From Gordius sp. MW1 (Eukaryota > Nematomorpha > Gordioida > Gordea > Gordiidae), in NCBI GenBank assembly GCA_964036665.1, contig OZ038530.1, positions 8,818,501-8,882,500 of the forward strand: DNA of 64,000 bases. Direction: 5' to 3'. The position numbers and the translations under genes are program-made. Below are positions 22,893 to 34,831 of the stretch, in pieces (the first letter of the stretch is position 1; the number at the start of each line of letters is the position of its first letter). Below the pieces are notes generated by a model. It had not been told where the DNA came from. It did not search any database and saw nothing but the letters and a program-made list of their open reading frames with translations.

Positions 22893-25800
22893 ATGAATCG
22901 GGATCATATATGGAAGAAAACGCCATAGATGAATGTTTGTCTTCCTTTGATTGTGCTATTCAAACAGAGTATTCATAGCAAATATTTTAGTTTAAAATAT
23001 TACCACAACTGCAATTTTTCACACAAAATTTATCGTCGGTTTTGAATCCGTTGAGGCAGGGTGGCCCAGATCTACAATCCACGTGTGACGTGCAGACGTT
23101 AGGTGCTATTACATGCAAAGGATCACTTGTGTCATAATCATGGGCGCAGCCGGCATTGGGATTAGAGGGGTTAACAATGATTTAGGGAGGGGCGAGTAAT
23201 AATTCTTTGAAATTTTAGCACTAATTTTAATTAATTTCAACAAATTTTTGGATTTAGAGGGGGGCAGTCGCCCCTTCCTGCCCCCCCCCCCTTGGCTACG
23301 CCCTTTATTAAACAAATTTGCCAAATGAATGCACGTTCTTACCTATTAAACAAGCACATTTTTCGCATTTTCCATCGTCTCTTTGATACCCATAATAACA
23401 GGGTTTGTCGCAATCGAAGGGATTGCAATATGCTTGACCTTAAACAAATTGTAATAATTATATTATCTAATTTTAAAAATACATTTTAAATGGATAATAG
23501 CCATAGATTATCATGTAATATTTGATTAAAAATCTAGAGTTGATTTTAAAATCTGTATTATTTGAATTTGTTATTATTAATACCTTTTAAGCAAAAAATT
23601 GTGATTTGCATTATTAGTTTATATAAAAAATGTAGGAACTCTTGTTTTGAATTTAAGTTATAGATAGGCCCTTTATTTATACTCGTTTTGCAGAGGCACG
23701 TAGTACAATTCATGGTATCATTGGCGTAACCGAGGGGACAGTAATTTTTACATTGGTAAACTGGCACACATTTCCCTAAATACATAATAATAATAATTAT
23801 TATTTAAATTTTCTTCATGCATAAATTATCGGGAAATGTCAATTCCCGATAATTTATCCATGAAGAACATCGAATATGAGGGTAAAAATCTTCTAAAATT
23901 ATTTAAATTGTTTTCCTTTACAAAGTAAATGTTTTTTATTTTATGAGATCGAAAATACTTGGAACAAACTCCGATGTATCGTTGCTTTGGGACTCTTTCG
24001 TCACCTTTGTTGTAACTAAAAAATATTATAAAAACTAATAGTAAGCGTTTAAATGATAAATATAACATTTGACAAAGTATTATATTATTATTCCCAGACC
24101 TAGCCAGAGAGAGGCAAGGAAAACACTGAAAGTATATAAATCTGGACCACTTGTATCTTTGTAATTATTAAAAAAATGATAAAATTTGAACTATAAGTTT
24201 AGCACATCATAAAAAAGTAGATAATGGAAAAATTAAAAGTTTTTTTTCGCCGTTAGACAGACTCTATCTTGTAAGCGGACTTTATTTTGCTACCGTTTAA
24301 ATATAATTCTTTTTATATGCACTAATAAAAAATAGGTAACAGAGGGGCTAGTACTAGCATTTCTTTTATCATAACTTCCAAATACAGATAACAAGTCGGT
24401 TTAATAATTTAAAAAAATTACCTTTAATATTTCAATTTTTTTTTTGAAGAGCAACAGAGTGAGGTTATAGTTTATAAACTTTTTAAAACTCTTGGTTTCA
24501 AAACAGAATAGGTCTTTTAGTGCATGGGTCATGTTGTCATGTTAAAAATTAGACATATTAACGTATTCTATGATTTTAGTTTGAAAAATAAGTAGCACAT
24601 TAAATAAAAGATGTGATAATATTAATGGCAATTCTATGTGAACGGGTTAGGACTTGCCCCGGTTACTTATTAAATTTAAATCTCTGTTATGAACATAATT
24701 TATAAGATAAATGTTTTTGCATTTAAAAAAATTTGAATCAGTACTATTTATTATTATGAAAATGTCCGCTATTTAAAAAACTTTTATAGCCAATTAAACT
24801 CGTAGATTTTAACTCAGTCTCCCCATCTTTTAAATTTCAAAAAATTTTGTACTTCCATAGATCATTATCAAATTTTTAACCCTCCTCTAGTTCAAATCCT
24901 GTTTACGTCCATGTTAATATAACCTTTAAAACGAGGCTTATTCGCTCAATTGAGAGATATAAAGCTATTGAGATGCGCAGGATGAATTTCGAAAGTATTT
25001 ATTAATTTTGTCCAATCATATGACATGATTTATCCGCTCCTGCACACCTGGAGAAATGCACATGTGGCGAATTTACTAATATTAGGCAAGAAATAATCCA
25101 AAATTAAGCAACATATAATTTTATCACTAAATTTTGAATATTTTATGTGAGGAATATAATTAATTCTGTACTACAACTACTCTTGCAAGTTATATATCAT
25201 TGTCACTCTTAGGTTCTCCATTGTATACTTAAGCATACAAATTATGTATCGATTTGTTAAATTTTACTATATATTGCAATTATAAAGAGAAATATAATAT
25301 ATATTGTATATATAAATCATATATTCTATAAATATAGATAAGCACACTTTTTTGCAACTATTTTAACTTTTCGCCACCTGTGCATTTCGTCAGGTGTGCT
25401 GGATTCGATTTATCTTATGATTTATCACAAAAATCATCAGTAACTTGCTATGATTTTTGTTTAAATAGAATATTAGGCGAATTTATTTTTGATAAGGTTT
25501 AATTTATTGATAATTTATTAGTGAAATAAGAATGAGCCCAATTGGATATTTTAAACCAATCCCGTTACTATTTATTAATACGATATTATAAATGTAAGAG
25601 ATATCTTTAAAATTATATTACACAGATTCAAAAAATAGCTCGACTAATACAAATTCTTTACGCCGGTATAATGATTTATGATTTATTGTTATCGAATTTT
25701 TGAAATTGACTTTTTTAAAGATGTGTTGGGAAGAATTTTTACAATTGTTATTTAAAAATTATTGGTGTTGATAAGTATTTATACTTTTGGCTTTAGTAGC

Positions 25801-28800
25801 TTTAAAAGAAAGAGAAGAAAGGTGAATAAAATACCATATTAAAGTTGCTAATGATCACCACCCCCTCCAACTCTTTGTTGGAAAAACATTCCAATCAAAC
25901 AAATAAACGCATATAAAGTTTAAAAAAGTTTGTGGGAATAATTAAAATTCGTTGCGTTTCAAAATTTGGAAAATTTATGAGTTTTACACAATTTTATCAT
26001 ATTTTTTTTTGAATAAGAAGCCTTTTTAGGATTGATTGGAAACAAACGTGGCCAAATTAGTTTGCTTTTCCTTAACGCACTTTTTTGTTTTTGGCACTAA
26101 ATTTTGACAATGCCTAGCATCTTTACCGATTATTCATTTACATTTTATTGATATAAAAGCCTCAGCATTTGTTATATAAAATTTATGGACATTATTTGAC
26201 ATTTATAAATATAAAATGTATGCGATGCAAAACTCTAAATACCATTGCTAACGGGGTTAGGCTCATCGATTTTATTGCCTGAAATCGCTTGTGACGTTGG
26301 TAAATTCTGAGCTTATGTAATATAAATAGTAAATAGATTTAAAATACTAAGTTGTTATAGTACAAATTTATCTAACGTAGCATATATGCTATGCAATTTA
26401 TGGGCGAGAAAGGTGGGAACGGGCGAGAACGCCTATGGGGGGGGGGAGATAGAGATGAGGGGTGGGGCACCTCTTTCTCATGCATTAATTTAAAAAAGCG
26501 ATAACCTAATATACCCATTGCAAATAGATAGGGATGGACGGACGGACGGACAGACGGACGGACAGACGGACGGACAGACGGACAGACGGACGGACGGACG
26601 GACAACAAAAAACGAGCCCATAAATTGCATAGCAATTAAAATTAAAATCATTTTGCAGGACAAAATTCAAAATTTTAACTCTATGTTAAAAATTCATTTC
26701 TTACTTGGAAGATTGGCTTGCATCATTGGTGCACAGGTGGCTTGCGCTGAATTATCAAACAAATCAATTTGAGCCATTTATAAAAATGTAACTATTATTA
26801 ATGTAATTTCCATTAAAAATTGTTAATTAATTGATAAAATGAGCACTGAGATATATATGTTTAATAAAATAAAAATTAATAATTTAATACGTGGTAAACA
26901 ATCACAAATTATGTAACACCGATGGTCGGTTCTCATTTCGCAATAAAGATTACAGGTATCGGCAATGCATTTGGCATTTTCTGATTTAAAAAATAATTTA
27001 AAATTTAATAAAATTAAAGTTATTGAGTTTATTATAAGCCTCATGTTTAAAATCTAAGCATTTGAACTTGTTTTGATGATATCCTTTGGCACATTTTTGT
27101 GAATTAACTCCTTCGTTGGCCATGCTATAATGTTAAAGATAAACAACTAATATTAATTTTTTGCGTTTTATAAAATTTTTGGTCATACCTTCATATTCTA
27201 TGTAAACAAAATACATTTTAAAATATATATTATTTTGAAATTGAGTGATTTGAATGTTTAATCTCACGCAAAATGAAGTAAATGTTTGCAATTCTCGAGA
27301 ATGAATTTTATATATTTTAATGAAAGATACCACGAATTGCACTTAAATATTAAAATTTAAATCTTTAATCACATAATTAGGGGTTAAAAAAGTTTTAATA
27401 TGGTATATAAAAAGTCAAAATCTATATGAATTCTACATCTAATATATTTAGCTTAGTAAATCTTGTGAATAATTATGCAACAAACAAACTTATAGGTAGG
27501 TAGAGATATGAAGGTATCTATCAAAACAAAATTAACTATGGATGTTGCGTCATTCGTATGTAAACTTAAACATCAAAGATATAAAACATAAAACATTCTG
27601 TACTCAATTTTTTCAAACAATAATATGTCCATGGGCATAGCCAGGTTTTGTGTTAGGGGGGGGGGCAAAACGTTGAAAAGTTCAATAAGGGGGGGGGGGG
27701 GCAAAACGTAATTATTTTTAATTTTTAAGGGTTTTTGCATTGAATTTTTTTTTGCCATTTAGGGGGGGGGGCAGCCCCCCACCCCCTGCCCCCCTGGCAA
27801 CACCCATGAATATGTCTATGAAGAATTATCCTACCCGTTCATGTCTTTGTTAATATAAAGATTGCTTCTAACGAGTAGGATTGCATGATGGAGTTTAGTA
27901 TTAGGATTAAGCAAAGTCGCCTTAAGCATTTTACAAGGATAATGAAGGGACGATGTACTATACTAATTCAGTGCATTCGCCTTTTATTATTCATTGAATT
28001 CAAAAATTTTAGTGAGCAAAATAAAATGTGGCCAAATCGGCGAATCTCTAATAAAGTTTTGAGGTTAATGGGTGTTTGGGTTGACAAATATGACAAAATT
28101 AATGTTTTATGGCAGGGGTATAGCTATATTATATCCTTAGACTAATATATAGATATATAGTTAAAAATTTAATTATTTTCGGTTTAGAAACATTTATACT
28201 TGTATCAGAAGAATAACCAATAATTTGCCGTTATTATTATAATTCGAGATTTGTCAATTAAGGATTTTACAACATTAATTAAAAATCGCTTTTGCTTGAA
28301 ACCAAAGAGTTTCAATTACATTTTAGAGGAATATTTCTAATAAATTGGAAGGTGTTAAAGATAAATTCTAATGTTCATATAGCTTCTAGAGTCTGCAACA
28401 GGCCTAAAAAATATAAAAGCCCGGATCCAGCCAGGGCTCGTCAAAATAATAACTGGTAGGCCCGAGCCCGGCCCTCTTGAATTATACAAAGGCCGAGCCC
28501 AGCACGGGCCCGTTCAAATTTTTTTATTATGGTTTTTTCATTTCAAATTTTTTTTACTAAAATGTTTAAACAATATATGCTATTAATAATAATGTAAAAA
28601 TATCATCATTGATTTAGGATCTCAAACGTGTATTTTTTTTTATAATAGGCGACCTGCAATTGATATTTTTTATTAGTGGCCCTTGTAGCCGGGATACATT
28701 AAACTATATAAAATAATTTGGAAATCTTATTAATTGTTTAATTCGCTTCCTTATTTTTCCTAATTAATTGCTATGCAATTTGAGATATTTTAGTTTATTA

Positions 28801-29603
28801 ATATGGAATGAAAATTGAAAGAAAATTAATAAAAAGATAACGTTCAAAATTAGTTTTTTCTATCAGTTAACGATTGTCTATAAAATCTATCATAAACTTG
28901 TAATAAAGCTTATCTATAAAATGTTGCTAGATTTTTGAAGGGTATGAGTGGAGGGATCATGTTTGTAGATCTTTAATTAACACTTAAATTTTGAAATGCA
29001 CGTTAAAATACTGGCTAATGAATGAATAAATAGGAAAATATATTTAATATTCTTTGTTAACTATTAAACAATTATAAAACATTCTAAAAACACATCTTTA
29101 TTCATACTTTAAAATACAAAAATAAAAAGTGATTTTGTAACGGTCATTTAGCGGGCCTTATTTATTTCAAAGCCCGGCCCTAGCCCGCTGGGTTACATTA
29201 CGGCCCGTCCAAGCCCGACCCGTTCCTATTTTAAGGCAGAAGCCCGTGCAGGTCTCTAGTTCCGCCTTCTTGTTCTTGCTTAGAAAAATGTTAATTAAAA
29301 GATATAAAATTGGGGGTAAAAAAATATTAAGGCATAAATGAGTGACTGAAATAACAAAAACTTTACCTCTGCTGCATACACAAATGCGCTTGCAGAATAT
29401 GGTATCGCAATACCTAGCACATTCCTTTGGAAAACACATTCTCCTGTAATCTCCAAATAGTAATTTAAAAATTAAATATTGTCATAAAAATTATAAATCG
29501 TGTATGCTTTGCTTTTGGACATACCTAAGGTTGTTAATTCGCTATATACAAAATAACGATGAACAGTGAACAAAAATATGAAATTATTAACAATTTCTAA
29601 CAT
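22893..29603 (-). CDS. Modular antistasin-like cysteine-rich secreted protein, 5' exon group
   Basis: Exons on the - strand: 29,525-29,603 (ATG, hydrophobic stretch NFIFLFTV, possible signal peptide), 29,367-29,450, 26,891-26,980, 26,705-26,746, 23,959-24,015, 23,683-23,775, 23,343-23,438, 23,005-23,105 and 22,893-22,955. Every junction is phase 1. Five exons each hold one six-cysteine module of about 30 residues; the clearest are CNPFDCDKPCYYGYQRDDGK (then CxxCxC) and CVPVYQCKNYCPLGYANDT. The spacing CxxxxCxxxCx10CxxCxC with a GY/D turn is that of antistasin-type serine-protease inhibitors. The exons at 26.7, 23.96 and 22.9 kb are Ser/Thr/Glu-rich or Met/Gln linkers. The 23.0-kb module has lost one base and stops at 23,020-23,022. 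Introns hold MITEs and a decayed extra module near 27.1 kb. Likely secreted; target unknown. Confidence 0.65.
23139..23309. mobile_element. gggcgtagcc MITE in an intron of the modular gene
   Basis: Termini CATGGGCGCAGCC and GGCTACGCCC are inverted, with G runs just inside the left end and C runs before the right. Same family as the elements at 27,630, 30,758 and 56,335, which have 8-bp duplications. No duplication is visible here. Confidence 0.65.
24096..24660. repeat. Partial copy of the gggctagtcctggcc element
   Basis: Contains GAGGGGCTAGTACTAGC (24,342) and GTTAGGACTTGCCCCGGTTAC (24,645), words that belong to the TIR element at 48,576-49,472. The termini are degraded. Lies in an intron of the modular gene. 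Confidence 0.4.
25028..25414. repeat. Inverted-repeat element (MITE-like)
   Basis: An imperfect inverted repeat of about 45 bp: left arm 25,028-25,071 (with GCACACCTGG and AAATGCACATGTGGCGAA), right arm 25,370-25,414 (TTCGCCACCTGTGCATTT, CAGGTGTGC). The 300 bp between are AT-rich and unremarkable. No duplication is obvious. Confidence 0.6.
26384..26638 (+). mobile_element. 1.9-kb repeat family, short deletion derivative D
   Basis: Only the two ends remain, TGCTATGCAATTTATGGGC at 26,387 and GCCCATAAATTGCATAGCAA at about 26,613, with an expanded GGAC/AGAC microsatellite (26,531-26,610) between. It lies inside the modular gene, next to its linker exon. Confidence 0.7.
27040..27115 (-). pseudogene. 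Decayed cysteine module exon
   Basis: In the expected frame the - strand reads NSQKCAKGYHQNKFKC, the second half of an antistasin-like module, but the first three cysteines and the final CxC are missing and no splice donor follows. Probably a dead module copy in the intron between the first two live modules. Confidence 0.35.
27630..27808. mobile_element. hAT-like MITE with 8-bp duplication
   Basis: Termini CATGGGCATAGCCAGG and CCTGGCAACACCCATG; perfect 8-bp duplication AATATGTC (27,622-27,629 and 27,809-27,816). Long G runs inside. Non-coding. Confidence 0.8.
28387..29258. mobile_element. CCCGGGCC-rich MITE (TAGAGxCCTGCA family)
   Basis: Ends TAGAGTCTGCAACAGG and CCCGTGCAGGTCTCTA are inverted. 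GCCCGG-rich blocks at each side (28,420-28,520 and 29,150-29,240) enclose AT-rich DNA. No clear duplication. It sits in the first large intron of the modular gene. Confidence 0.65.
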
Positions 29604-30516
29604 TATGTATAGTTATTCTCGAACAGCATATGGAAATTATACCGATTAACATAAACAAATATTCTCACCCGATACGCATGTTGAGTATTGTGCGTCATAA
29701 AAAAGTTTCCCAAAGTATCAATAGTGCGTGCACGTGATTATATTTATATTATGATGACACCATAAAAGGAATTCGGTCTTTTAATTTGTGGAATATTGGT
29801 TTGTATGGCTTAAAACTTTTGCAACTACCTCGGATGTCCATAATTATAATTAACATAAAAATTCTTGGTCACTATCATCGTTTTGGATTTAAGGCTATAA
29901 TATTTGGGGTTCATCAAAATTAAACCAATGCAAGTACAACCGCATTCCTATAATTTTTTAAATTTAAATGTCTGAATCACGACAAAAAACTTTCAAATCT
30001 GGAAAGGGATTAAGAAAGATTTTTGTGCTAGTAAATATATGCTAGAAGGTAATCATCATAAGATGCGATACATTTTTTGGGAGGAGTTATCTTTATTAAA
30101 GGTAAATACTAAAGAGAGGGAATAGAACTGAGTTAGTTATTTGTAAGAGTATGGTGTTGTTTATATAGTAAAGTAAAGAGATTGATTTGAATAATCATTT
30201 TTCGGTAATGTTCAATTAACCCTTTAAAACACCGTTGACTATTTGTAAGCAATCAATTAGGATTCTACACATATATATCAACGCAAGAAACAAACGGCGA
30301 TTAAGAAAACAAATGAAGTTTTATAATGACTCAGAGAGGAACATAGAAATTAAATTTACATAAAAACTTTTATATATCAGCACATACGTGGTTTCATTAT
30401 CTTCTCAACCCTCATCACTTCCCATCCCAGATATAATGCTTTATATAGAGCCTGTCGCATAGTCATCATGGGTATATAGGTTTTTGTAGTGAGGACCCAG
30501 TTTTAACTATACGCTT

Positions 30517-30726
30517 TTGGGAGAACTAGAATCGGGTGACCCATTATTAACGGCTCGCGACCCATCGGGACTATTCGAGTTGAAGTTTTTCCAGAGAACA
30601 TCTTGCCCAAAAGTTTTCACTCCGCGTCAAGGAACGAGTTACAATCCATTGGCAAACATGCCCTCAAACCGCAGTTACCCTTTATGCAATACTCAGCTAT
30701 TTTTTAGCGCCAATGCCCACGCTTGA
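30517..30726 (+). other. Unassigned open frame
   Basis: A 69-codon open frame in a stretch with higher GC than its surroundings. I recognise no domain and see no splice context, so I do not claim a gene; it may be a fragment of a retroelement. Confidence 0.15.
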
Positions 30727-30757
30727 TTTGTTTATACAACTTTGAATCACTCCTGTC

Positions 30758-31011
30758 CATTGGCGTAGGGAGGGGGTGGTTTTCGGGTTAGAGCCCCTCC
30801 CATGATTTTCAATTTATATAATTTTTATATTGTATATTTAATAAAAATAAATATTTGTTGGAATTTTACTTTTAGTAATTTATTATTTTTACGCTATTGT
30901 CACTTTAAAATTTAAAAAAAAACCATTTTTATCCAAAAATATAGTTTAAAAAAAATTTAACCATGAAAATTTTAAAACCCCCTCCTTCAAAAAATCCTAG
31001 TTACGCCTATG
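30758..31011. mobile_element. hAT-like MITE, unsplit relative of the 7.4-kb copy
   Basis: Termini CATTGGCGTAGGGAGG and ...GTTACGCCTATG. Duplication CTCCTGTC (30,750-30,757) against CTCCTGCC (31,012-31,019), 7 of 8. It is the reverse complement of 7,418-7,670, which shows the uninterrupted form of that element. Confidence 0.8.
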
Positions 31012-31128
31012 CTCCTGCCAAACAGGAAATAGGGCATAGATTCACAACGATACCACAACCAAGTAGACCTAACGAAAGAATACGTCAGATTTATTAACCG
31101 AATGTACTATCTATCAATCCGTAGTACC

Positions 31129-31409
31129 CATAGACTAATAGACTGCTCATCTCTTATATATTCACGCATCAAAAGTGTTTCCAAAAACGACCGCCATTTT
31201 GATAAGTGAAGTAGAGTTTGTATAGCGATGGATTGCATTGGACAATAATCATTGATCTTTTTACATGAAACAACCATTTTAATCATTATAGCGATTTTAA
31301 AAATTCATCAAACAATATAAATTGGCCATAATTCATGTTTCACTTATCAAAATGGCTGCCAAAAAGCGGTACACTTTTTAAAAGGGAATGAGCAGTCTAT
31401 TAGTCTATG
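31129..31409. mobile_element. P-like MITE, 281 bp
   Basis: Ends CATAGACTAATAGACTGCTC and GAGCAGTCTATTAGTCTATG; perfect 8-bp duplication GTAGTACC (31,121-31,128 and 31,410-31,417). Same termini as the 5.4-kb P-like element. Non-coding. Confidence 0.85.
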
Positions 31410-32122
31410 GTAGTACCTCACATGCACCCGAAATAATAAGAGCTTTTTAGTGGCTTGTTCTTATAAACTGGCTTGCTCATAAATTTATTCGAACGCTCAC
31501 ATATTATTTGCCTGTATAACTAACTATTGATGATTATTTTCATAACTCAGCCAACTTTCGTTCATCCCAGTTACATAAGTTTAATCAAGTAAGACGTATT
31601 CATTTTGAGATAATATATAAACTATGAAATGGATTTTGCTAATTGTTAATACTTTACCCGCTCTTTCCTTTCGCTTTTTAAACTATGGATCCTTCCTATG
31701 CCACCGGAATTTTTAAATCTGCGGACTTGACATTAGTACCTAAACCAATTAGACTGAACGAGAGGGAATACCAGTTTTATTCTAAAATATTATATATTTA
31801 TTTGCAAATGAGTGTTTACCTACCAATTCGTTGCACTGATTGCAGCGGCGTAAATGCGGGAGGCCGCCCCCCCCCCGAAAAAAAAATATTTTAGATCTAA
31901 AGTTTATATTTTACAGTTGTGCAACGTAACTGACAAAGTAAGACACTTATTAATTGCTATGCAATTTATTGGAATTAGCTCCCACTCCAGATGAAGTTCT
32001 TGAGATATTATCGCTGGGAAATATGAAATTATTTTATAATGACTTTCTATTTTTAATTTTAATGTTGAAATAAAAATGCTATAAAAAGGGCCAATCTATT
32101 TAATCTATTTTTGACATATTTT

Positions 32123-33290
32123 AATTGCTATGCAATTTATGGGCTCGTTTTTTGTTGTCCGTCCGTTGTCCGTCCGTTGTCCGTTGTCCACCAAGTTATG
32201 GCGCCAGCTTTATGACCTGGAGGTCTTGAGTTCAAGCCAGGGAAAGGACGATTTATTTTTTATTTTTTTTAAATTAAATTAATATTTTGTTCTTGTTAAT
32301 AACATTGATAATATGACTTTTTGACCGTCCGCTGGCTACTGACCTATGAAAAAAATGACCATTGCCAAATAAATCGAAATTTTATTTTTTCGTCTTTGAA
32401 TTGGGTATATTAGGTTAACATTGATAAATACCCTATGCCCTTTCCTACAAGGGCCTACGCCTCTACTGGTCCCTATGCCCCTACAAACGCCAATGCCTTT
32501 ACTAATATGGGTCCCTGTGCCCCTACAAAAGCCTATGGCTTTACTAATGTGCGAATCCCGGAGAGGGCAAAATTTCTATTTTTTTAAATTAAATTAATAT
32601 ATTGTTCTTGTTAATACCATTGATAATATGACTTTTTGACAGTGTTCTGGCTACTGACCAATGAAAAAATGACCATTGGCCAAAGTATAAATCGAAATTT
32701 TTTTTTCGTTTTTGAATTGGTTAACATTGCTAATTACCCTGTCCCCTCCCCTAAAATGCCTATGCCCCTACTGATATGGGTCCCTGCCCTACAAAAGTCT
32801 ATGCCTCTACTAATGTGGGTTCGAATCCCGGAGAGGGCAAAATTTTTTTTTTTTTTTAAATTAAATTAATATATGGTTCTTGTTAATACCATTGATTATA
32901 TGACTTTTTGACCGTCCGCTGGCTACTCACCAATAAAAAAAGTCACCATTGGCCAAAGTGTGAATCAAAATTTTTTTTCCGTTTTTTCAAATTAATATAT
33001 TGTTTTTGTTAATACCATTGATAATGTGATTTTTTGGCCCGTTGGCTGCTGACCAATGGAAAAAATCACCATTGGCCAAAGTGTGAATCAAAAAATTTTT
33101 TTTCGTTTTTTTTGACTCGTATGTATTTATAGACCGTCTATTGTTACTGACCAATGGAAAAAAGTGACCAATGGCCAAATTGTGATTTGAAATTTTTTTC
33201 TCGTTTTTCAATCGTCTCTTATTATTTATATCCTTTTTGACCGTGTCCTGGCTACTGACCAATGAAAAAAATGACCATTTGCCAAATTGT
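32123..33290 (-). mobile_element. 1.9-kb repeat family, inverted copy F
   Basis: Begins with TTGCTATGCAATTTATGGGC at about 32,129 and GTCCGTCCGTTGTCC repeats, then a tRNA-like segment (32,195-32,250), B-box-bearing units with GGTTCGAATCCCGG (32,820) alternating with CCAAT hairpin units (32,340, 32,665, 32,935, 33,055, 33,155, 33,260). The hairpin end is absent. Confidence 0.6.
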
Positions 33291-33744
33291 TTTTAAGTAT
33301 CTTTCTAATTATTTTTTAAAATAATAATGATATTAAATCAAAATTTAAACCATATGTGTTTTTTTCCATAAGGCAAAAGTTAAAAAAATTTTGTTTAGAA
33401 AAATAAAATTCGCATTTTGTCAAAAATTTAATCAAAAAAATTACATGTATATATAAACTTTTTATAACTGCTTTAAAGTCTTTGATGTAACTTAACGATA
33501 ATATTTTAACCATTTTAATTGTAATCGAAAAACAGGAGGGCAATTATTATTATCACGTGGTCGATCATAGAAGCATATTTTTAATAATTATCTATCCTTC
33601 AATTAATTATTTTATTATATTAAAGAACAAATTGTGAATCGAAATTTTTATTCGTTTTTGAATTGTTATATTAGGTTAACATTGATAATTACCCTATGCC
33701 CTCCCCTAGAAGGGCCTATGCCTCTACTGATATGGGCAAATCAT

Positions 33745-34080
33745 ATTTTTAGATGGTTACATCGGTCTTTGTTCTATCCCAGTCGCGATCGATTCGAGCC
33801 AGTTGGTGCTGTAACGTATGACCCATACGTTGACCCTAATAGCTGTCCACAGAAAGAGAAATATTGTTCTTGCAAGGACTAGAGCAGGACACCCAAAAAT
33901 TGTGCTAACCGTAGAAACCATAATGAACAGGAAAGACATTACTTTTAATTCGGGACTTCCAATCATAGATTATTTGGACGAATACCACAAGGAACTATTA
34001 AACAATGAAGAGGGCTTTTTGACCGATGGCATTGAAAAAAGTAATATATGACTCAGATCTAGAAGTCACGACCTGGCGCT
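33745..34080 (+). pseudogene. RTE LINE fragment
   Basis: The + strand frame ARTRAGHPKIV...PIIDYLDEYHKELLNNEEGF lines up with TRARNSKDVV...QIIDRWEEYYKELLN between endonuclease and RT of the LINEs at 9.2 and 39.9 kb. A frameshift near 34,048 precedes DSDLEVT. Highly diverged and dead. Confidence 0.65.
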
Positions 34081-34110
34081 TAAAATGGAAACCACGGGTA
34101 GTGTTACATG

Positions 34111-34439
34111 TAGAGCCCTGCAAAATGAAATTTTTTCTGCCCGAGCCCGGCCCGAGCCCGACTTCTCAATTTTTATTTTGCCCGACCCCATTTCTCAACT
34201 AAAATTTTTGAAAAATTGTATTTTTGAAAATTATTTTACCATCTATATATAATATGCATTAGATTGTTATTATTAGTATTGATTTTTAAATGCTATTTTA
34301 TAAAAGATTAATTTGCTTTATTTTAATTCAGGCCGGGCTCGGGCCCCCGAGGCCCGATTATTTTATTAAATTCTGCCCGAGCCCGGCCCGAAACCCAATC
34401 GAGCCGGGTCGGGCTTCGGGCAGCCCGTGCAGGGCTCTA
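34111..34439. mobile_element. hAT-like MITE, CCCGGGCC-rich, 329 bp
   Basis: Ends TAGAGCCCTGCA and TGCAGGGCTCTA are perfect 12-bp inverted repeats. The 8-bp duplication GTTACATG is perfect (34,103-34,110 and 34,440-34,447). Subterminal GCCCGAGCCCGG blocks. Inserted just downstream of the LINE fragment. Confidence 0.85.
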
Positions 34440-34831
34440 GTTACATGATAGTATACATATGGGAGGTTATAAAAGGCTGGAGACAGTACCCATTTAAAAG
34501 CTGTTCAACAAATTACTGGCAATTGGGCACATGCTTATGAGTGGAGCTAACGCTGTGTTTTACCAATTTATAAATTACAGATATACTAAACTGTACATCG
34601 TAAAATAAAGTTAGAAAGCCATACAATAAATGTACAAAAAAGACAAAGAACCTTGATAGATGGGCCATAACTAGCTATTTAGGGAAGGTATTGAAATATT
34701 AGCCACAGGCTAAAAGAATCACTGCACCAAATTAATACTGAAGATAGTTAAATTAACATTAAATACATAGTTGTTTTTGAAATAAACGCGCTCCCAAAGT
34801 TCAAGAAAGGCAATGTTTATTGAAGATACAA

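Noticed and set aside
26518..26635. DGQTDGQTDRRT-type open frame
   Set aside because: GGAC/AGAC microsatellite inside the deletion derivative of the 1.9-kb repeat.
27885..28145. 86-codon open frame on the + strand
   Set aside because: No recognisable domain, no splice or promoter context, and it lies in an intron of the - strand gene; length is within chance for this region.
31685..31894. 69-codon open frame beginning MDPSYATG
   Set aside because: Looks mildly gene-like in codon use, but I recognise no family and see no exon partners; not enough to call.
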